64,000 bases of DNA from Bacillota bacterium (lineage in GTDB: Bacteria; Bacillota; Clostridia; Acetivibrionales; DTU013), in the NCBI GenBank assembly GCA_023412665.1, contig JAEZCA010000035.1:124001-188000 (forward strand), in the 5' to 3' direction. Positions 32,346-42,058 of the stretch are shown here, piece by piece. Both the position numbers and the translations under genes were made by a program. The notes under the pieces are model-generated. The model worked only from the letters and a program-made list of their open reading frames with translations, was not told the origin of the DNA and did not search any database. The stretch's first letter is position 1. Every line of letters begins with the position of its first letter.

Positions 32346-35300
32346 TCAACTCTTAGGCTGGATATAAGTCAAATCATATATATTTCCGGTTATGTCGATA
32401 TCATCCACAACATACGTGGCAGTATTGCTGCCTTTATATGCCGTGACAGTCATGCGGTACTGCGGCCTCAGCCTGTTATTGCTCCAATCCTTGCTGGACG
32501 GCGCCAGCGGCAGATGGTATTCCCAGTGGGCACGATTGTCGGAAACAGACACCGTCGAGTCCCCCGGGAATTTCACCTGATAACCCATGAAGTCAGCACT
32601 GTAATCATATGTGTGGCCGCTGGGATCGGTATAGTACATGGACTCAAGCTCCGGACTGAATCGTACGGTAACTTTATCGGGACTGCCAATAGTAGTAATG
32701 TCAATATTGACACATTCCAATGAAAGGAACCTGTGGGGCTCTATAGTCATCTGCTTACCGAATATATCAGTTTGCCCTCTCCAGTGGTTCCAATAACCGA
32801 TAATTTCAACATCGGTTATAGCCAGGTTTACCAGTTTGAATGACACATCCCTGCTTTGGGTACTACCATTGGGCGCAGCAGCAACAAATCTGGCAACATA
32901 TTCCCCGTCCGGTATACCTGTGGGTATAGTCAGACTTCCTTTCCATTCCTTGATCCCTCCCTTGACTCCGCCATTACAGGTCAGATTATATGCTCTGGCA
33001 TGTGCAGTACCCTGGAACAATGTCACATTGACAGTATCAGCATATACAGATGTACTTGCAGCCACTTCAGAAGCTGCTCCGCCCGATACCTCCAAAGGCA
33101 TGTTGGGCACTAATCCAAGCGGAGTAGCAACTCTTACAGAGAAACTTCTCACAGTGCTCCTGCCGTCATCACCTGTAGCAGATATTCTGATTTCATAGGA
33201 CCTGTCAGGCAATGTTTCAGGTATCTGGTAAGTTATGTTCTTCCATACGATATCATTGCCTGTCCTGGTTCCTGTCTCATCACTAAAATTAACACTCTTC
33301 ACCGGCGAAACTCTGGTGGCTCCATTGTATAAAGCCATCTCCAGCTTGACATCACCCGGGTATCGAGTCCACAGGTCATATGCCTCAAGCTTTTCTGACG
33401 CCGGGATGCCTGAAAGGGTGAATCGACTGTCCAATGCCCGAAGCGACGCATTGAACTGGATCGGAGGAGCCTCCTCAAGCGTGAAGTTCAATAGCATAGG
33501 TTTGGACCAGGTATTCTCCATATCTTTCACATAATATTGAAGCTCGTATGTGCCGGGACTCAGCTTATCCGGAATAGTATATATCCACTCTCCTCCCGTC
33601 ACCCTGTACATAATCTTTCTCTCGGTAATACCTTTATCTTCTCTGCTGTACTGGTGGTCTGGATCATATGAATTGTCCACCCATGTTGTGCGATATACCT
33701 TCTCCGTCTGATCGTAATCCCAGTCCAGAGTTGCGCTCGCCAGCGGCCTCCTGTGGGCATATATCTCTATGAATGGTGTCCCGGAGTAGCGAGAGAAGCT
33801 GTCGAATGCAGGGTCGTCTGAAGGATCGTCCTTTACTCTTCTATAAATAGTATATTTGCCCGGTTTATCAAGCTTGTCAACAAGTGTATCCACCCAGCCT
33901 TCATTTTCGGAGTATCCACTTACAGCAAATGCAGCAAGACCGTTTCCGTTATCATAGTATTCAGCATCATGGACATACAGCATCTTTCTTTCGACTATAC
34001 CATCGTTTTCCTCGTCAAAATCAGCTACGCTGAGCCGCAAAGAATCCTCTCCCGCCAGAAGTGTGTATCTTTCTGCTTCGCCTGTATCGGCTATGATGTC
34101 CAGAGCCTCCTGCATCAATATATTCACATCCCGGTTGTTTTCTATGAAATGTTCATGACCCACCTGCTGCCTGATGTCTTCCGGACCTGCAAGTATTAGT
34201 TTTGCACCGCTTCTGTTCAATGCTGTACTAAGATCATTCATATCATTTAATTTATCCTCAGTGATATAGATGATATATTTGTTTGATGTAGGCCTGAATG
34301 GATCTGTGTAAGGCTGCTTTACTTCTTTTCTGATAGTGCCCTCATAAAAACCTGTGTAATCATCATGCCACACAAGATTAGGTACCCATAGCTGTACGGT
34401 CCTTGATACTTCACCACTATAATAGCCCGTGAATGTTCTTGTTCGGGTATAGGTCTGTCCGATAACGCCCTTCCCTGAAGGCACACCACTATCGGAATCA
34501 GTGCTATAAGACACCTTATACAGTGTCCCCTTGAAGCCATCACTGTTGTAGCTCATACTCGGCTGGTCGGAAGCACTTGATGAAGTCAGCTGCCATCCTC
34601 CAGAAGTATAGGTATAGTTCGCCGTTGCCCATCCACTTAATGTCCCTGTAACCGTCTTTCTTTCCACTTTACTGGTATAGGAGCCCTCATCAGTCTGGTA
34701 CCGGTTATTGGAAACGCTTTTTCTTTTTAGTACTCCATAATAGCCATTGCTTGTATACTCTGTGGTTTCGGGTGGAGTGCTGCTGCCTGTTCGTACGGTA
34801 CTGCTTGCAGGCTGAGTGTACTCATATGTGTGGAGATCCCATGTATCCACATTTGATTGGACATTGTATGACCGCAGATAATTGTTGAACTCCAGCCTGT
34901 TATCCTTTATATACTTTACCTTCTCACTATCAAGAGATGAGTCCATCATTATAAAGGTATCGACCTGTGTCCTGTTCAATGGTATTTGAACATACAGCCC
35001 CGCCATGGGTTGTATATTGTCTACCAGGACCTCACGTTCTACCGTCCTGCTTACACGATCAGCATCAGTAATAAATTCTTGTATAGTGTCCTCTCCAAAG
35101 CTCTCTTCCACCGTATTAATGAATTTATATCTGCCAAGTCCTACGGGATGAAATTCGGGGAAGCCTTTGCTCCCGTCATAGGTCTTCAACAGCTTGTCAT
35201 ATGTACCGTCATTGTTGCTGTCATACCAAAGCTCGATAGTGTTTTTACTCACTATATCATTGTCTGTGCTGCAGGCATTGTAATTCCAGGCACTAATCGT

Positions 35301-37163
35301 CTCCAGCCTCGAGATGACAGAATTGTCGAGATCGATCTCCAGTGCAGGCTCATAGTCGGGAAAAACCTCAAACCTCACTACATATGGGTCGGAAACCCGT
35401 CCCAGCGAGTTTTTTACAGTCAGCTCCACCTCATAGGAGCCTGGAGTTTTGAACAATAGATCTTTTTGAGTGACGCTGATATCCTTCTTTTTTATTGATT
35501 CCTCAATACCGCTGACAGCCCTGAATTTCCATGTATATGAGCTGATCGGGTATGCGCTGTTGACGATGTCGCAGCCTCCGATATTTGATATGTCGGTAAC
35601 GGTCAGCTTTCGGTTCTGTTTATAGGTACCGGAAAGCCTGAACTGTGCTGTAGGCTTTGTGTCATATATATATGTCCACGCTGTATGGAACGCAGATTTT
35701 CCTTCGTTATCGGTATAAAAAATATCGATTTTCTTCAGCCCATCCTGACCAATACCAAATACATAATTGCCGCTGAAAAACTGTTCGTCATCAACCTCGG
35801 TGCCATTTATCAAGACCCTCCGGTCCTGTATGCCGCTCATATCCGTATTGTCACATGCGTCAAACTTAACGATATCAAAGCCCTTCTGAGGTATCACACA
35901 TTTTGGCTCCATCAAATAGGGCACTTTTTTCTCAATCACGTATTCCTTTATAGAAAAATCCGCATTCCCGTCGCTGCTTCCCTCATCATACCTTTCATCA
36001 AAGTAAATACAGCGGGCTGTTGCAGTAAAATTGATGTCCTCTCCATTCAAAGCTTTGATTTGACCTTTGGTCATCAGGATCGTGAATGTAGTTTTCGCAT
36101 AATTGTCATATATCTGGATATCATCTTTCCGGGCCTGCTCTCCATTTAATGTTATCTCCCAGTGGTCCCTGTCCTCTCTAGTGTAATAAACAGCCCTCGC
36201 CAGCTGGTCCTGCATGTGCTCCTCATCCTTGAGCCTGGCAATTACTTCGACCTTTACGTCAATTGTCTCTTTCTCAAATCCAGCTGGATTATCCATTCCG
36301 TAATCAATAAACTCCAATTCGCTTTCATTTTGTATATTGACGGAGACCTCTACCGGCGTATGCTCCTTTTGGTACTTCTTGATAGTGAAGCCCATATAGA
36401 AGAGCTTGCCTGCCTTATCAAACCTGAACATCCTGCCTTCCCCGTTGAACTTTGCCGAAGGCGCCGACTGTACATTGATGAAGTTATGAAAATCCCACGT
36501 CCCATCGGCCTTGCGCTCCGGTGCTGGATCTTTGAGCCCGGTGTCCATTACTCCATTTCTTATTTTAAAGTCAGTCATACCATTGTTGATCCACTCACGA
36601 GTTTTTTTATCGGTATCTGTAATGCAAGTGATTGCTGATGCATTATATATACTTACTTTAGTTGCCGGTTCACCCTTAAACCTGGAGGATATATAGTTGC
36701 TATCCCAATAGTGATATATCCATGTTATGTCTTCAAGAGGAGTTATTCTTTTAACATCTAAAGGAAAGCATGTATTTGCATACAAGTTACCATCAATTGT
36801 GTATCCATCGTACCTATACTCACCTCGCTTATATCCAGCCTTTTTATAAAACCCAATGCCGGTATCATTAAGTGTCTCTTCTTTATAGTTCTTTCTATAA
36901 CTATCATTTAGATTCGCCTGCTCCGGTGTACCATACACAACAATTCCCTTACCATACCATATTCTATAATTAAAGGGTCTACCTTTAGCAATAGGTGTAA
37001 CACCATATGGCAGTCCTGAAAGTTTTTCAAATAAATCAGGATTATCAAAATAAGTCTCCCACTTGCAGCTGCTTTCATAATATCTAGAATCATTCTTTGC
37101 GCTGGTAATATTCGGAAGTAATATAGAGAAAACTAATATACAGATGAAAAATTTCTTTTTCAT
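32346..37163 (-). CDS. Giant secreted PKD/Ig-like surface protein
   Basis: 1605 residues. A signal peptide (MKKKFFICILVFSILLP, cleavage near TSA) is followed by extracellular beta-sandwich domains. A PKD-like module (~545-640) has YTWKFRAVSG and KTPGSYEVELTVKNSLG. A Rossmann/vWA-like domain begins TFIMMDSSLDSEKVKYIKDN near 765 and resumes at KYIIYITEDKLNDMNDLS near 955. It is interrupted by ~170 residues of tyrosine/threonine-rich repeats with the pattern G-Y/F-x-G-x-L-x-K/R. More Ig-like modules follow to the end. No sortase, SLH or membrane anchor is visible, so it may be held by the SLH protein 34 bases upstream or by the pilus. It is the last gene of the tad run. AAAGG is 11 bases before the ATG. 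Adhesion or surface sensing is inference. Confidence 0.75.
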   Translation of the reverse strand: MKKKFFICILVFSILLPNITSAKNDSRYYESSCKWETYFDNPDLFEKLSGLPYGVTPIAKGRPFNYRIWYGKGIVVYGTPEQANLNDSYRKNYKEETLNDTGIGFYKKAGYKRGEYRYDGYTIDGNLYANTCFPLDVKRITPLEDITWIYHYWDSNYISSRFKGEPATKVSIYNASAITCITDTDKKTREWINNGMTDFKIRNGVMDTGLKDPAPERKADGTWDFHNFINVQSAPSAKFNGEGRMFRFDKAGKLFYMGFTIKKYQKEHTPVEVSVNIQNESELEFIDYGMDNPAGFEKETIDVKVEVIARLKDEEHMQDQLARAVYYTREDRDHWEITLNGEQARKDDIQIYDNYAKTTFTILMTKGQIKALNGEDINFTATARCIYFDERYDEGSSDGNADFSIKEYVIEKKVPYLMEPKCVIPQKGFDIVKFDACDNTDMSGIQDRRVLINGTEVDDEQFFSGNYVFGIGQDGLKKIDIFYTDNEGKSAFHTAWTYIYDTKPTAQFRLSGTYKQNRKLTVTDISNIGGCDIVNSAYPISSYTWKFRAVSGIEESIKKKDISVTQKDLLFKTPGSYEVELTVKNSLGRVSDPYVVRFEVFPDYEPALEIDLDNSVISRLETISAWNYNACSTDNDIVSKNTIELWYDSNNDGTYDKLLKTYDGSKGFPEFHPVGLGRYKFINTVEESFGEDTIQEFITDADRVSRTVEREVLVDNIQPMAGLYVQIPLNRTQVDTFIMMDSSLDSEKVKYIKDNRLEFNNYLRSYNVQSNVDTWDLHTYEYTQPASSTVRTGSSTPPETTEYTSNGYYGVLKRKSVSNNRYQTDEGSYTSKVERKTVTGTLSGWATANYTYTSGGWQLTSSSASDQPSMSYNSDGFKGTLYKVSYSTDSDSGVPSGKGVIGQTYTRTRTFTGYYSGEVSRTVQLWVPNLVWHDDYTGFYEGTIRKEVKQPYTDPFRPTSNKYIIYITEDKLNDMNDLSTALNRSGAKLILAGPEDIRQQVGHEHFIENNRDVNILMQEALDIIADTGEAERYTLLAGEDSLRLSVADFDEENDGIVERKMLYVHDAEYYDNGNGLAAFAVSGYSENEGWVDTLVDKLDKPGKYTIYRRVKDDPSDDPAFDSFSRYSGTPFIEIYAHRRPLASATLDWDYDQTEKVYRTTWVDNSYDPDHQYSREDKGITERKIMYRVTGGEWIYTIPDKLSPGTYELQYYVKDMENTWSKPMLLNFTLEEAPPIQFNASLRALDSRFTLSGIPASEKLEAYDLWTRYPGDVKLEMALYNGATRVSPVKSVNFSDETGTRTGNDIVWKNITYQIPETLPDRSYEIRISATGDDGRSTVRSFSVRVATPLGLVPNMPLEVSGGAASEVAASTSVYADTVNVTLFQGTAHARAYNLTCNGGVKGGIKEWKGSLTIPTGIPDGEYVARFVAAAPNGSTQSRDVSFKLVNLAITDVEIIGYWNHWRGQTDIFGKQMTIEPHRFLSLECVNIDITTIGSPDKVTVRFSPELESMYYTDPSGHTYDYSADFMGYQVKFPGDSTVSVSDNRAHWEYHLPLAPSSKDWSNNRLRPQYRMTVTAYKGSNTATYVVDDIDITGNIYDLTYIQPKS

Positions 37164-37197
37164 AATAGCACTAACCTTTCAATATGATAGATATAAA

Positions 37198-38478
37198 CTA
37201 TTTAAGACTATTAATAGAAAGTGTGAACCCGTCATCCCCACCAACCTTATGGAAGAACATAAGACGGCCATTGTAAGTAATTTCATCAATATGATGTTCC
37301 TGATCATTCGTTATTGCATAATTAAGATATCTGTCAAACTCTTCCATAGCTTTATCGGTATCATTGCTAAACCAGAACTTGAACATTTCATAAATAACTT
37401 CTCTATGCATCGATTTTACAGCTTGAGCATTATAAAGAGTTATATGATATGGGTTATCCATAAGTCGATTATCGTCTAAAGTAGTAATACTTATATACAT
37501 CTGTTTATTTAATACGCTATTCTCTTCAAGTTTTTCCTTGCTCTCATAGAAAGTATAGTATATAACATGACCTGATTCACTAAATCCAGAAACAACAAAT
37601 CCCTTACTCTTTTGTCCTACATTCTTAAATGCATTAGCAGCATCAATAACTTCCTTCTTTGGGGGCGGCCATACAGTAGTTGACGTACCATCATAGTTTA
37701 CGCACGTAAAAACCTCATCCGCTGCCGGTGTAAAAGGCACACGGGAGCCGTCATTCAAATACCTGATCATGACAGTTGCCGCTTCAGCTCTGGTCAGAGT
37801 GCCGGCAGGCCTGAAATAGCCTTCCGATCCACGGATGAGGCCGATTTCGTATGACTGCAGAACAAACTGCTTGTTTATATCCTTTATCGCCGTATAATCT
37901 TTGATTTTTGACCGCACCAGATTGTCCGGGGTATTATATGGATCATTGTAAGGGAACTCCTCTTTGAGCAGTGCCGCCTTTACAATGATTCTCGCAGCTT
38001 CCTCCCTGGTAATAGGCCGTTTGTAATCCGAAAACTCATTTATTGAAATCAGCTTCTGTCCAACAGCAATATCAATATAATTCTGAGCCCAGTATTTCGT
38101 ATTCTCACCCGGTGCATATCCCATAGACCTGACAACCATCTTAATATATTGATCGACCTGTACCGGATCATTTGGATGAAAATTACCCCCATAGCCCGTG
38201 ATTATATAGATATACGAGAGCATTCCGACTTCTTTACGGCTCCAGTGCGAACCCATATCCCCATATAAATATAGAGCATTTTCAATATCGGTGTCCACCA
38301 GCGCAGCCAGCTTCTCCTGTAACGGCTTCACCCTGTATGCGGCCTCATTTTCTTCGGCGGCAAATGACTCTGCTGACACGAAGAATACGAATAAGGCAAG
38401 GAATGCTGTTGCCAGAATAATTTCAAGGCACTTCCTGACCGCTGTTTTTCCATACCATACATATTTTCTATCCGGCAT
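37198..38478 (-). CDS. S-layer-homology domain surface protein
   Basis: 426 residues. A long basic N-region and a membrane segment (~19-40) end at a cleavage-like SFA-AEE. Three SLH modules follow at ~50-250: GNFHPNDPVQVDQYIKMVVR, YKRPITREEAARIIVKAAL, and YFRPAGTLTRAEAATVMIRY. The C-terminal ~170 residues are an unrecognised alpha/beta domain. SLH modules bind pyruvylated secondary wall polymer. AAGGAGG is 7 bases before the ATG. Sited between the FHA gene and the giant protein, it is a candidate wall anchor for the pilus or the giant protein. Confidence 0.85.
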   Translation of the reverse strand: MPDRKYVWYGKTAVRKCLEIILATAFLALFVFFVSAESFAAEENEAAYRVKPLQEKLAALVDTDIENALYLYGDMGSHWSRKEVGMLSYIYIITGYGGNFHPNDPVQVDQYIKMVVRSMGYAPGENTKYWAQNYIDIAVGQKLISINEFSDYKRPITREEAARIIVKAALLKEEFPYNDPYNTPDNLVRSKIKDYTAIKDINKQFVLQSYEIGLIRGSEGYFRPAGTLTRAEAATVMIRYLNDGSRVPFTPAADEVFTCVNYDGTSTTVWPPPKKEVIDAANAFKNVGQKSKGFVVSGFSESGHVIYYTFYESKEKLEENSVLNKQMYISITTLDDNRLMDNPYHITLYNAQAVKSMHREVIYEMFKFWFSNDTDKAMEEFDRYLNYAITNDQEHHIDEITYNGRLMFFHKVGGDDGFTLSINSLK

Positions 38479-38516
38479 AGCAAGTCCTCCTTATTTTGAA
38501 TCATTTATACAGTCGG

Positions 38517-40109
38517 CTAACTGCATAAATAAATGAATTCACTGTTTGCAAACTGAAGGCTGTCGTTATTCTTAAGCTCAACTTCCTTATTACTATCAAT
38601 CCGTGCATCGTTAACAAATGTTCCATTGATAGAATTCAAATCCTTGACAAAGCAGGAGCCATTCCTGCATATCAGCTCCGCATGCAGCTTCCCCACAGCA
38701 TTGTTGAGCAGTACATGGTCAACATGGCCCTGAAGCCTGCCTATAATGATCTCATCCCGATCGATCACAATATCCCGGTCATTGGCAAACCTGCCTCTGC
38801 TTTTAAGCATGTGGACCTTTTTGGTATTATTTCCAAGTACCTCTGTCTTCTGTATATACCTCAATGCAACATCATCCTGGGCTTCTCTGACCGCTTGATC
38901 TATATTTTCCGCATCAGTACCCGCATCTGCTCTTTTCAGCGTTTCCCTGTTGATTGCCGTTATGGTTCCTTCACGATAATATGCAGGCTCTTCAGTTAGT
39001 ACAGCATTTGCATTAACTGCACCATTCACACAATTCTTATTACAATCAGATGCTTTGTCTTTCTCCTGCAAAGCACTTTCTGTTAGTTTCTTCAGCCGTT
39101 GATATGCTTTCGATGCTGAAGCCTCTTTACGAGGCAACTGTCTGCCGTTCACGGTCCACTCCGGCTCATCCTCTGGCGCTGATTGCTGAGAACTACTGTC
39201 ACTACACGTCCTAAGCAGCTTCAATACCTGAAGCTTTCTGAAAACGAGCACATCGATGGCTATAACGATCATAAGCACTGCAGCATAGGTCGCTGTCCGA
39301 TTTTCTCCGATATTATCAAGAAATCCTCGGCACATGAATATAATACCGCCCATAGCAAATTGCAAAAGAACTGCAGGCACTACTGATGTCAGAGATATTT
39401 TTATATCTTTATTCTCTTTATTCTCCTTATCTTCCTGTTTTTCCTCTATTTTATCTTTTTTACAACTATTTTTAAGTGTTTTTTCGCAAGAATCGTGCTC
39501 CGGCAGTGGGGCGGGCGCTCCCCCGGTTTCTTCACCATACAGCAGTTCATTGATTAGTATCATGAAGCTCTTGAGGTTGAACATCTCACTCTTTATCTCT
39601 GACAAAATACGCTGTACAAGATTTCCGCCAAAGCCTGCTTCATTTATATGCTGCATGAGCACATCAGAAACCAAAGTCTGAAGAGTCCCTCTGCAATGAC
39701 CTCCTGATTCGGCCGGTATATAGATCAGCCTGACCTCCATCGTATCCGGCTCAATATAAACATACTCAGGGTCAAAAAGGAAATTGGACGAAGACAGCAG
39801 ATACCCTGCAGAATTATTGATGTTGGAGGACAGATTCAAAAACAGTCTGAGAAATTCCACACGGTTAAGCTTATGTCTTTTAAAGTACATCAGCAGGGGG
39901 ATCCTTGAGGTTATGTTGTAGTAAAAATGATAGGCCCCTTCAGATTTTACTGCTTCTACAGGCACAACATACCTTATATCATTGTTTTCAAGCATTTTTG
40001 CCTGAAACTCCAGGATCCTGGCTCTGCATTCAATGACAAGGAAGCTTGATGCCGAGCTGCTTTCATACCTGAATTTCAATTCCTTCGAATTTTCACCGTC
40101 ACCGGACAT
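38517..40109 (-). CDS. FHA-domain protein of the tad locus
   Basis: 530 residues. An N-terminal ~190-residue domain of the type found before FHA in clostridial tad loci (DUF6382-like) has VVPVEAVKSEGAYHFYYNIT and YIEPDTMEVRLIYIPAE. After an acidic/lysine linker come two membrane helices (~235-285), a low-complexity linker, and a C-terminal FHA domain with IIIGRLQGHVDHVLLNN, GKLHAELI and LNSINGTFVNDARI. FHA domains read phosphothreonine, so assembly or retraction may be phospho-controlled; no kinase is in the window. Start at 40109, with GGAGG upstream. It sits 74 bases after the pilin gene. Confidence 0.85.
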   Translation of the reverse strand: MSGDGENSKELKFRYESSSASSFLVIECRARILEFQAKMLENNDIRYVVPVEAVKSEGAYHFYYNITSRIPLLMYFKRHKLNRVEFLRLFLNLSSNINNSAGYLLSSSNFLFDPEYVYIEPDTMEVRLIYIPAESGGHCRGTLQTLVSDVLMQHINEAGFGGNLVQRILSEIKSEMFNLKSFMILINELLYGEETGGAPAPLPEHDSCEKTLKNSCKKDKIEEKQEDKENKENKDIKISLTSVVPAVLLQFAMGGIIFMCRGFLDNIGENRTATYAAVLMIVIAIDVLVFRKLQVLKLLRTCSDSSSQQSAPEDEPEWTVNGRQLPRKEASASKAYQRLKKLTESALQEKDKASDCNKNCVNGAVNANAVLTEEPAYYREGTITAINRETLKRADAGTDAENIDQAVREAQDDVALRYIQKTEVLGNNTKKVHMLKSRGRFANDRDIVIDRDEIIIGRLQGHVDHVLLNNAVGKLHAELICRNGSCFVKDLNSINGTFVNDARIDSNKEVELKNNDSLQFANSEFIYLCS

Positions 40110-40183
40110 ATTCCCTACTCCTCCGACACAATATCTCATTAGCAGCTGCCCCGCCACTGCCTTTAGCTGAACAATTGAAAATA

Positions 40184-40402
40184 TTATTTGATGATCTTGT
40201 TATTTGCTCTGATACTGCCGCTGTTGATATCATTTATAATCGCATCATCAGCAAAGACACTTTGCATGATATTCGTAACAAATTTGATAATGGCATCCCT
40301 GAATATTAGAGCTATCCCGACAAGTACAGCAATTATTACGACAATTTCCACTGTCCCCAGTCCATCTTCCTCGCTAAGAAAGTTTTTAATAAAACGTTTC
40401 AC
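40184..40402 (-). CDS. flp: Flp1-type pilin
   Basis: 72 residues. A short basic leader (MKRFIKNFLSEEDGLG) precedes a processing site of the G-x4-E type (G then TVEIV) and a 20-residue hydrophobic helix IVVIIAVLVGIALIFRDAII. This is the Flp1 family of type IVb pilins. The major subunit is cleaved by a prepilin peptidase that is not encoded in this window. GTG start with GGAGGTG 5 bases upstream. It is 18 bases downstream of tadC. Confidence 0.93.
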   Translation of the reverse strand: MKRFIKNFLSEEDGLGTVEIVVIIAVLVGIALIFRDAIIKFVTNIMQSVFADDAIINDINSGSIRANNKIIK

Positions 40403-40420
40403 AAAATCACCTCCATCCCC

Positions 40421-41281
40421 CTATATATTCCTCAATGCAAGCACAGCTGGCATTCCAACAATGAGCAGTATCGCTGCGAACATCAGCATCATAGGCAAAA
40501 GCAGTTTAGTAGAGGCCTCTTCCCCAAACCTTTTAGCAGTCGATTTTCTAAGCTCCCAGCATTCATTGGCAAAAAGCCTCAAAACAGGTACAAGCTCATC
40601 ATTACCCTTTCTCATATTTTGCAGGACTACAGATACAAACCGGGTAATAAGCGGCACATGACACCGTTGAGCAAACTCCTCAAACGCCTTGTATTCAGGT
40701 ATCCCCGACCTTATATCCTGTACTGCGGCTCCAAGCTCGATATATAGCGGAGTCTGTCTTGATGTATCAGAAACTGTCTTTTCCCATGCTCTGGAGACCG
40801 TCATTCCTGCATTGACCAGAAGTGTGAGCTTGTTGACAAAATCAGGGAAGTCCAGCTGTATGGATTGCCTTCTTTTCTTCACTTTCTCCGACAGCTCTCT
40901 GTCGCTGAATACAAAAATGCCCACTTGCAGTAATAGGCAAAATACTGCATATCCAACATCCGGTTTTGTCATAGTTCCGACAAATAAAATAAAAGCCAGA
41001 GATAAAAGCATCAAAGATATCTTACTGCCCCAATGAACACGCAGCACTGTCAATGCCTTCTTATAACCGTACAGTTCAGCTGCCGCCATCAGCAGCTTCC
41101 TGTCATAGCCGGTGTTATAGCCGTATTTGAAGGTATCAAGGATACATAGCCCAATTGGAAGGATCCCTCTCATCGGAAATTCTTTTTTATCCAGCCTTGC
41201 AATAATCTCCGTGTACCTTCTATGTGAGGCAGAATACAGTAAGGCAAGGATTATGATATATACCGCCAGAACCATAATCAT
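40421..41281 (-). CDS. tadC: Tad pilus inner-membrane protein TadC
   Basis: 286 residues. A type II secretion F-domain lies at ~135-260 (DFVNKLTLLVNAGMTVSRAWE, FEEFAQRCHVPLITRFVSVVLQNM, STKLLLPMMLMFAAILLIVGMPA), flanked by membrane helices at the N- and C-termini. It forms the inner-membrane platform with TadB. GGAGGAGAG is 6 bases before the ATG. It lies between tadB and flp, the normal order. Confidence 0.92.
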   Translation of the reverse strand: MIMVLAVYIIILALLYSASHRRYTEIIARLDKKEFPMRGILPIGLCILDTFKYGYNTGYDRKLLMAAAELYGYKKALTVLRVHWGSKISLMLLSLAFILFVGTMTKPDVGYAVFCLLLQVGIFVFSDRELSEKVKKRRQSIQLDFPDFVNKLTLLVNAGMTVSRAWEKTVSDTSRQTPLYIELGAAVQDIRSGIPEYKAFEEFAQRCHVPLITRFVSVVLQNMRKGNDELVPVLRLFANECWELRKSTAKRFGEEASTKLLLPMMLMFAAILLIVGMPAVLALRNI

Positions 41282-41308
41282 AACAAACTCTCCTCCGAAA
41301 TATTCCCG

Positions 41309-42058
41309 CTAGAGCTTAATATCACTTACTCTTGATGAAATAAACCACGCAGCAGCAATCAATATGATCGAAATACTCATCGTAAGCCTTCCTGCAACTG
41401 TGCTGAAAACAGGGTATATGTACTCCGGCGCGCTCACAGAAAGAAGCAGTATCATTAGTATTGGCACCGCATTGAGCACCTTCTGCTCAAATCTGCGTTC
41501 TGTCAGCATCATATCGACTTCCTGCCCCACCTCTATCCTGTCGCTGATAATAGCCGATGTATTCCTTATTATCTCGGCTATGTTTCCGCCGGACCTTTTG
41601 CTGATGTTCATGACGCTGACAAAGTTGTCTACATCCTCAAGACAAGCCCGACCTGCAAAATCAGATAAAGCATGTTCGATCGTCTCATTCATCTCCAGCC
41701 TGCTTATGATCCTTTTAATCTCTACCAGTATAAATGTTGAAGGCTCAGGGTACAGCACCGATAAATCCTTCAGTGCATCCTTGAACGCATACTCGATCGT
41801 TTTGCCTGCAGATACCGATGATGCCAGTGAATACAGCATATCCTTGAACTGGATGTTCAACTCCTTTTTGCGCCGCTTGATGATTTCCTTCTTTTTTATT
41901 GCGGGGTATAAGAGTGCCAGTGGTGTCAAAATCACAGAAAAAACGACACTCCTGTAAAATACATAGGCAAGAGCAAAAATAAATATACCTGCAATTGCCG
42001 TATAGAATAGCCTCTCTCTGTTGCTCATTTCATACGTATCATAACTCTGTGTCATCAT
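41309..42058 (-). CDS. tadB: Tad pilus inner-membrane protein TadB
   Basis: 249 residues. N-terminal paired membrane helices precede a T2SS F-domain (QFKDMLYSLASSVSAGKTIEYA, VSVMNISKRSGGNIAEIIRNT), with C-terminal helices after. It is shorter than proteobacterial TadB, as usual in Firmicutes. The ATG at 42058 overlaps the tadA stop (ATGA); an upstream GTG at 42067 is the alternative. It pairs with TadC to form the assembly platform driven by TadA. Confidence 0.92.
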   Translation of the reverse strand: MMTQSYDTYEMSNRERLFYTAIAGIFIFALAYVFYRSVVFSVILTPLALLYPAIKKKEIIKRRKKELNIQFKDMLYSLASSVSAGKTIEYAFKDALKDLSVLYPEPSTFILVEIKRIISRLEMNETIEHALSDFAGRACLEDVDNFVSVMNISKRSGGNIAEIIRNTSAIISDRIEVGQEVDMMLTERRFEQKVLNAVPILMILLLSVSAPEYIYPVFSTVAGRLTMSISIILIAAAWFISSRVSDIKL

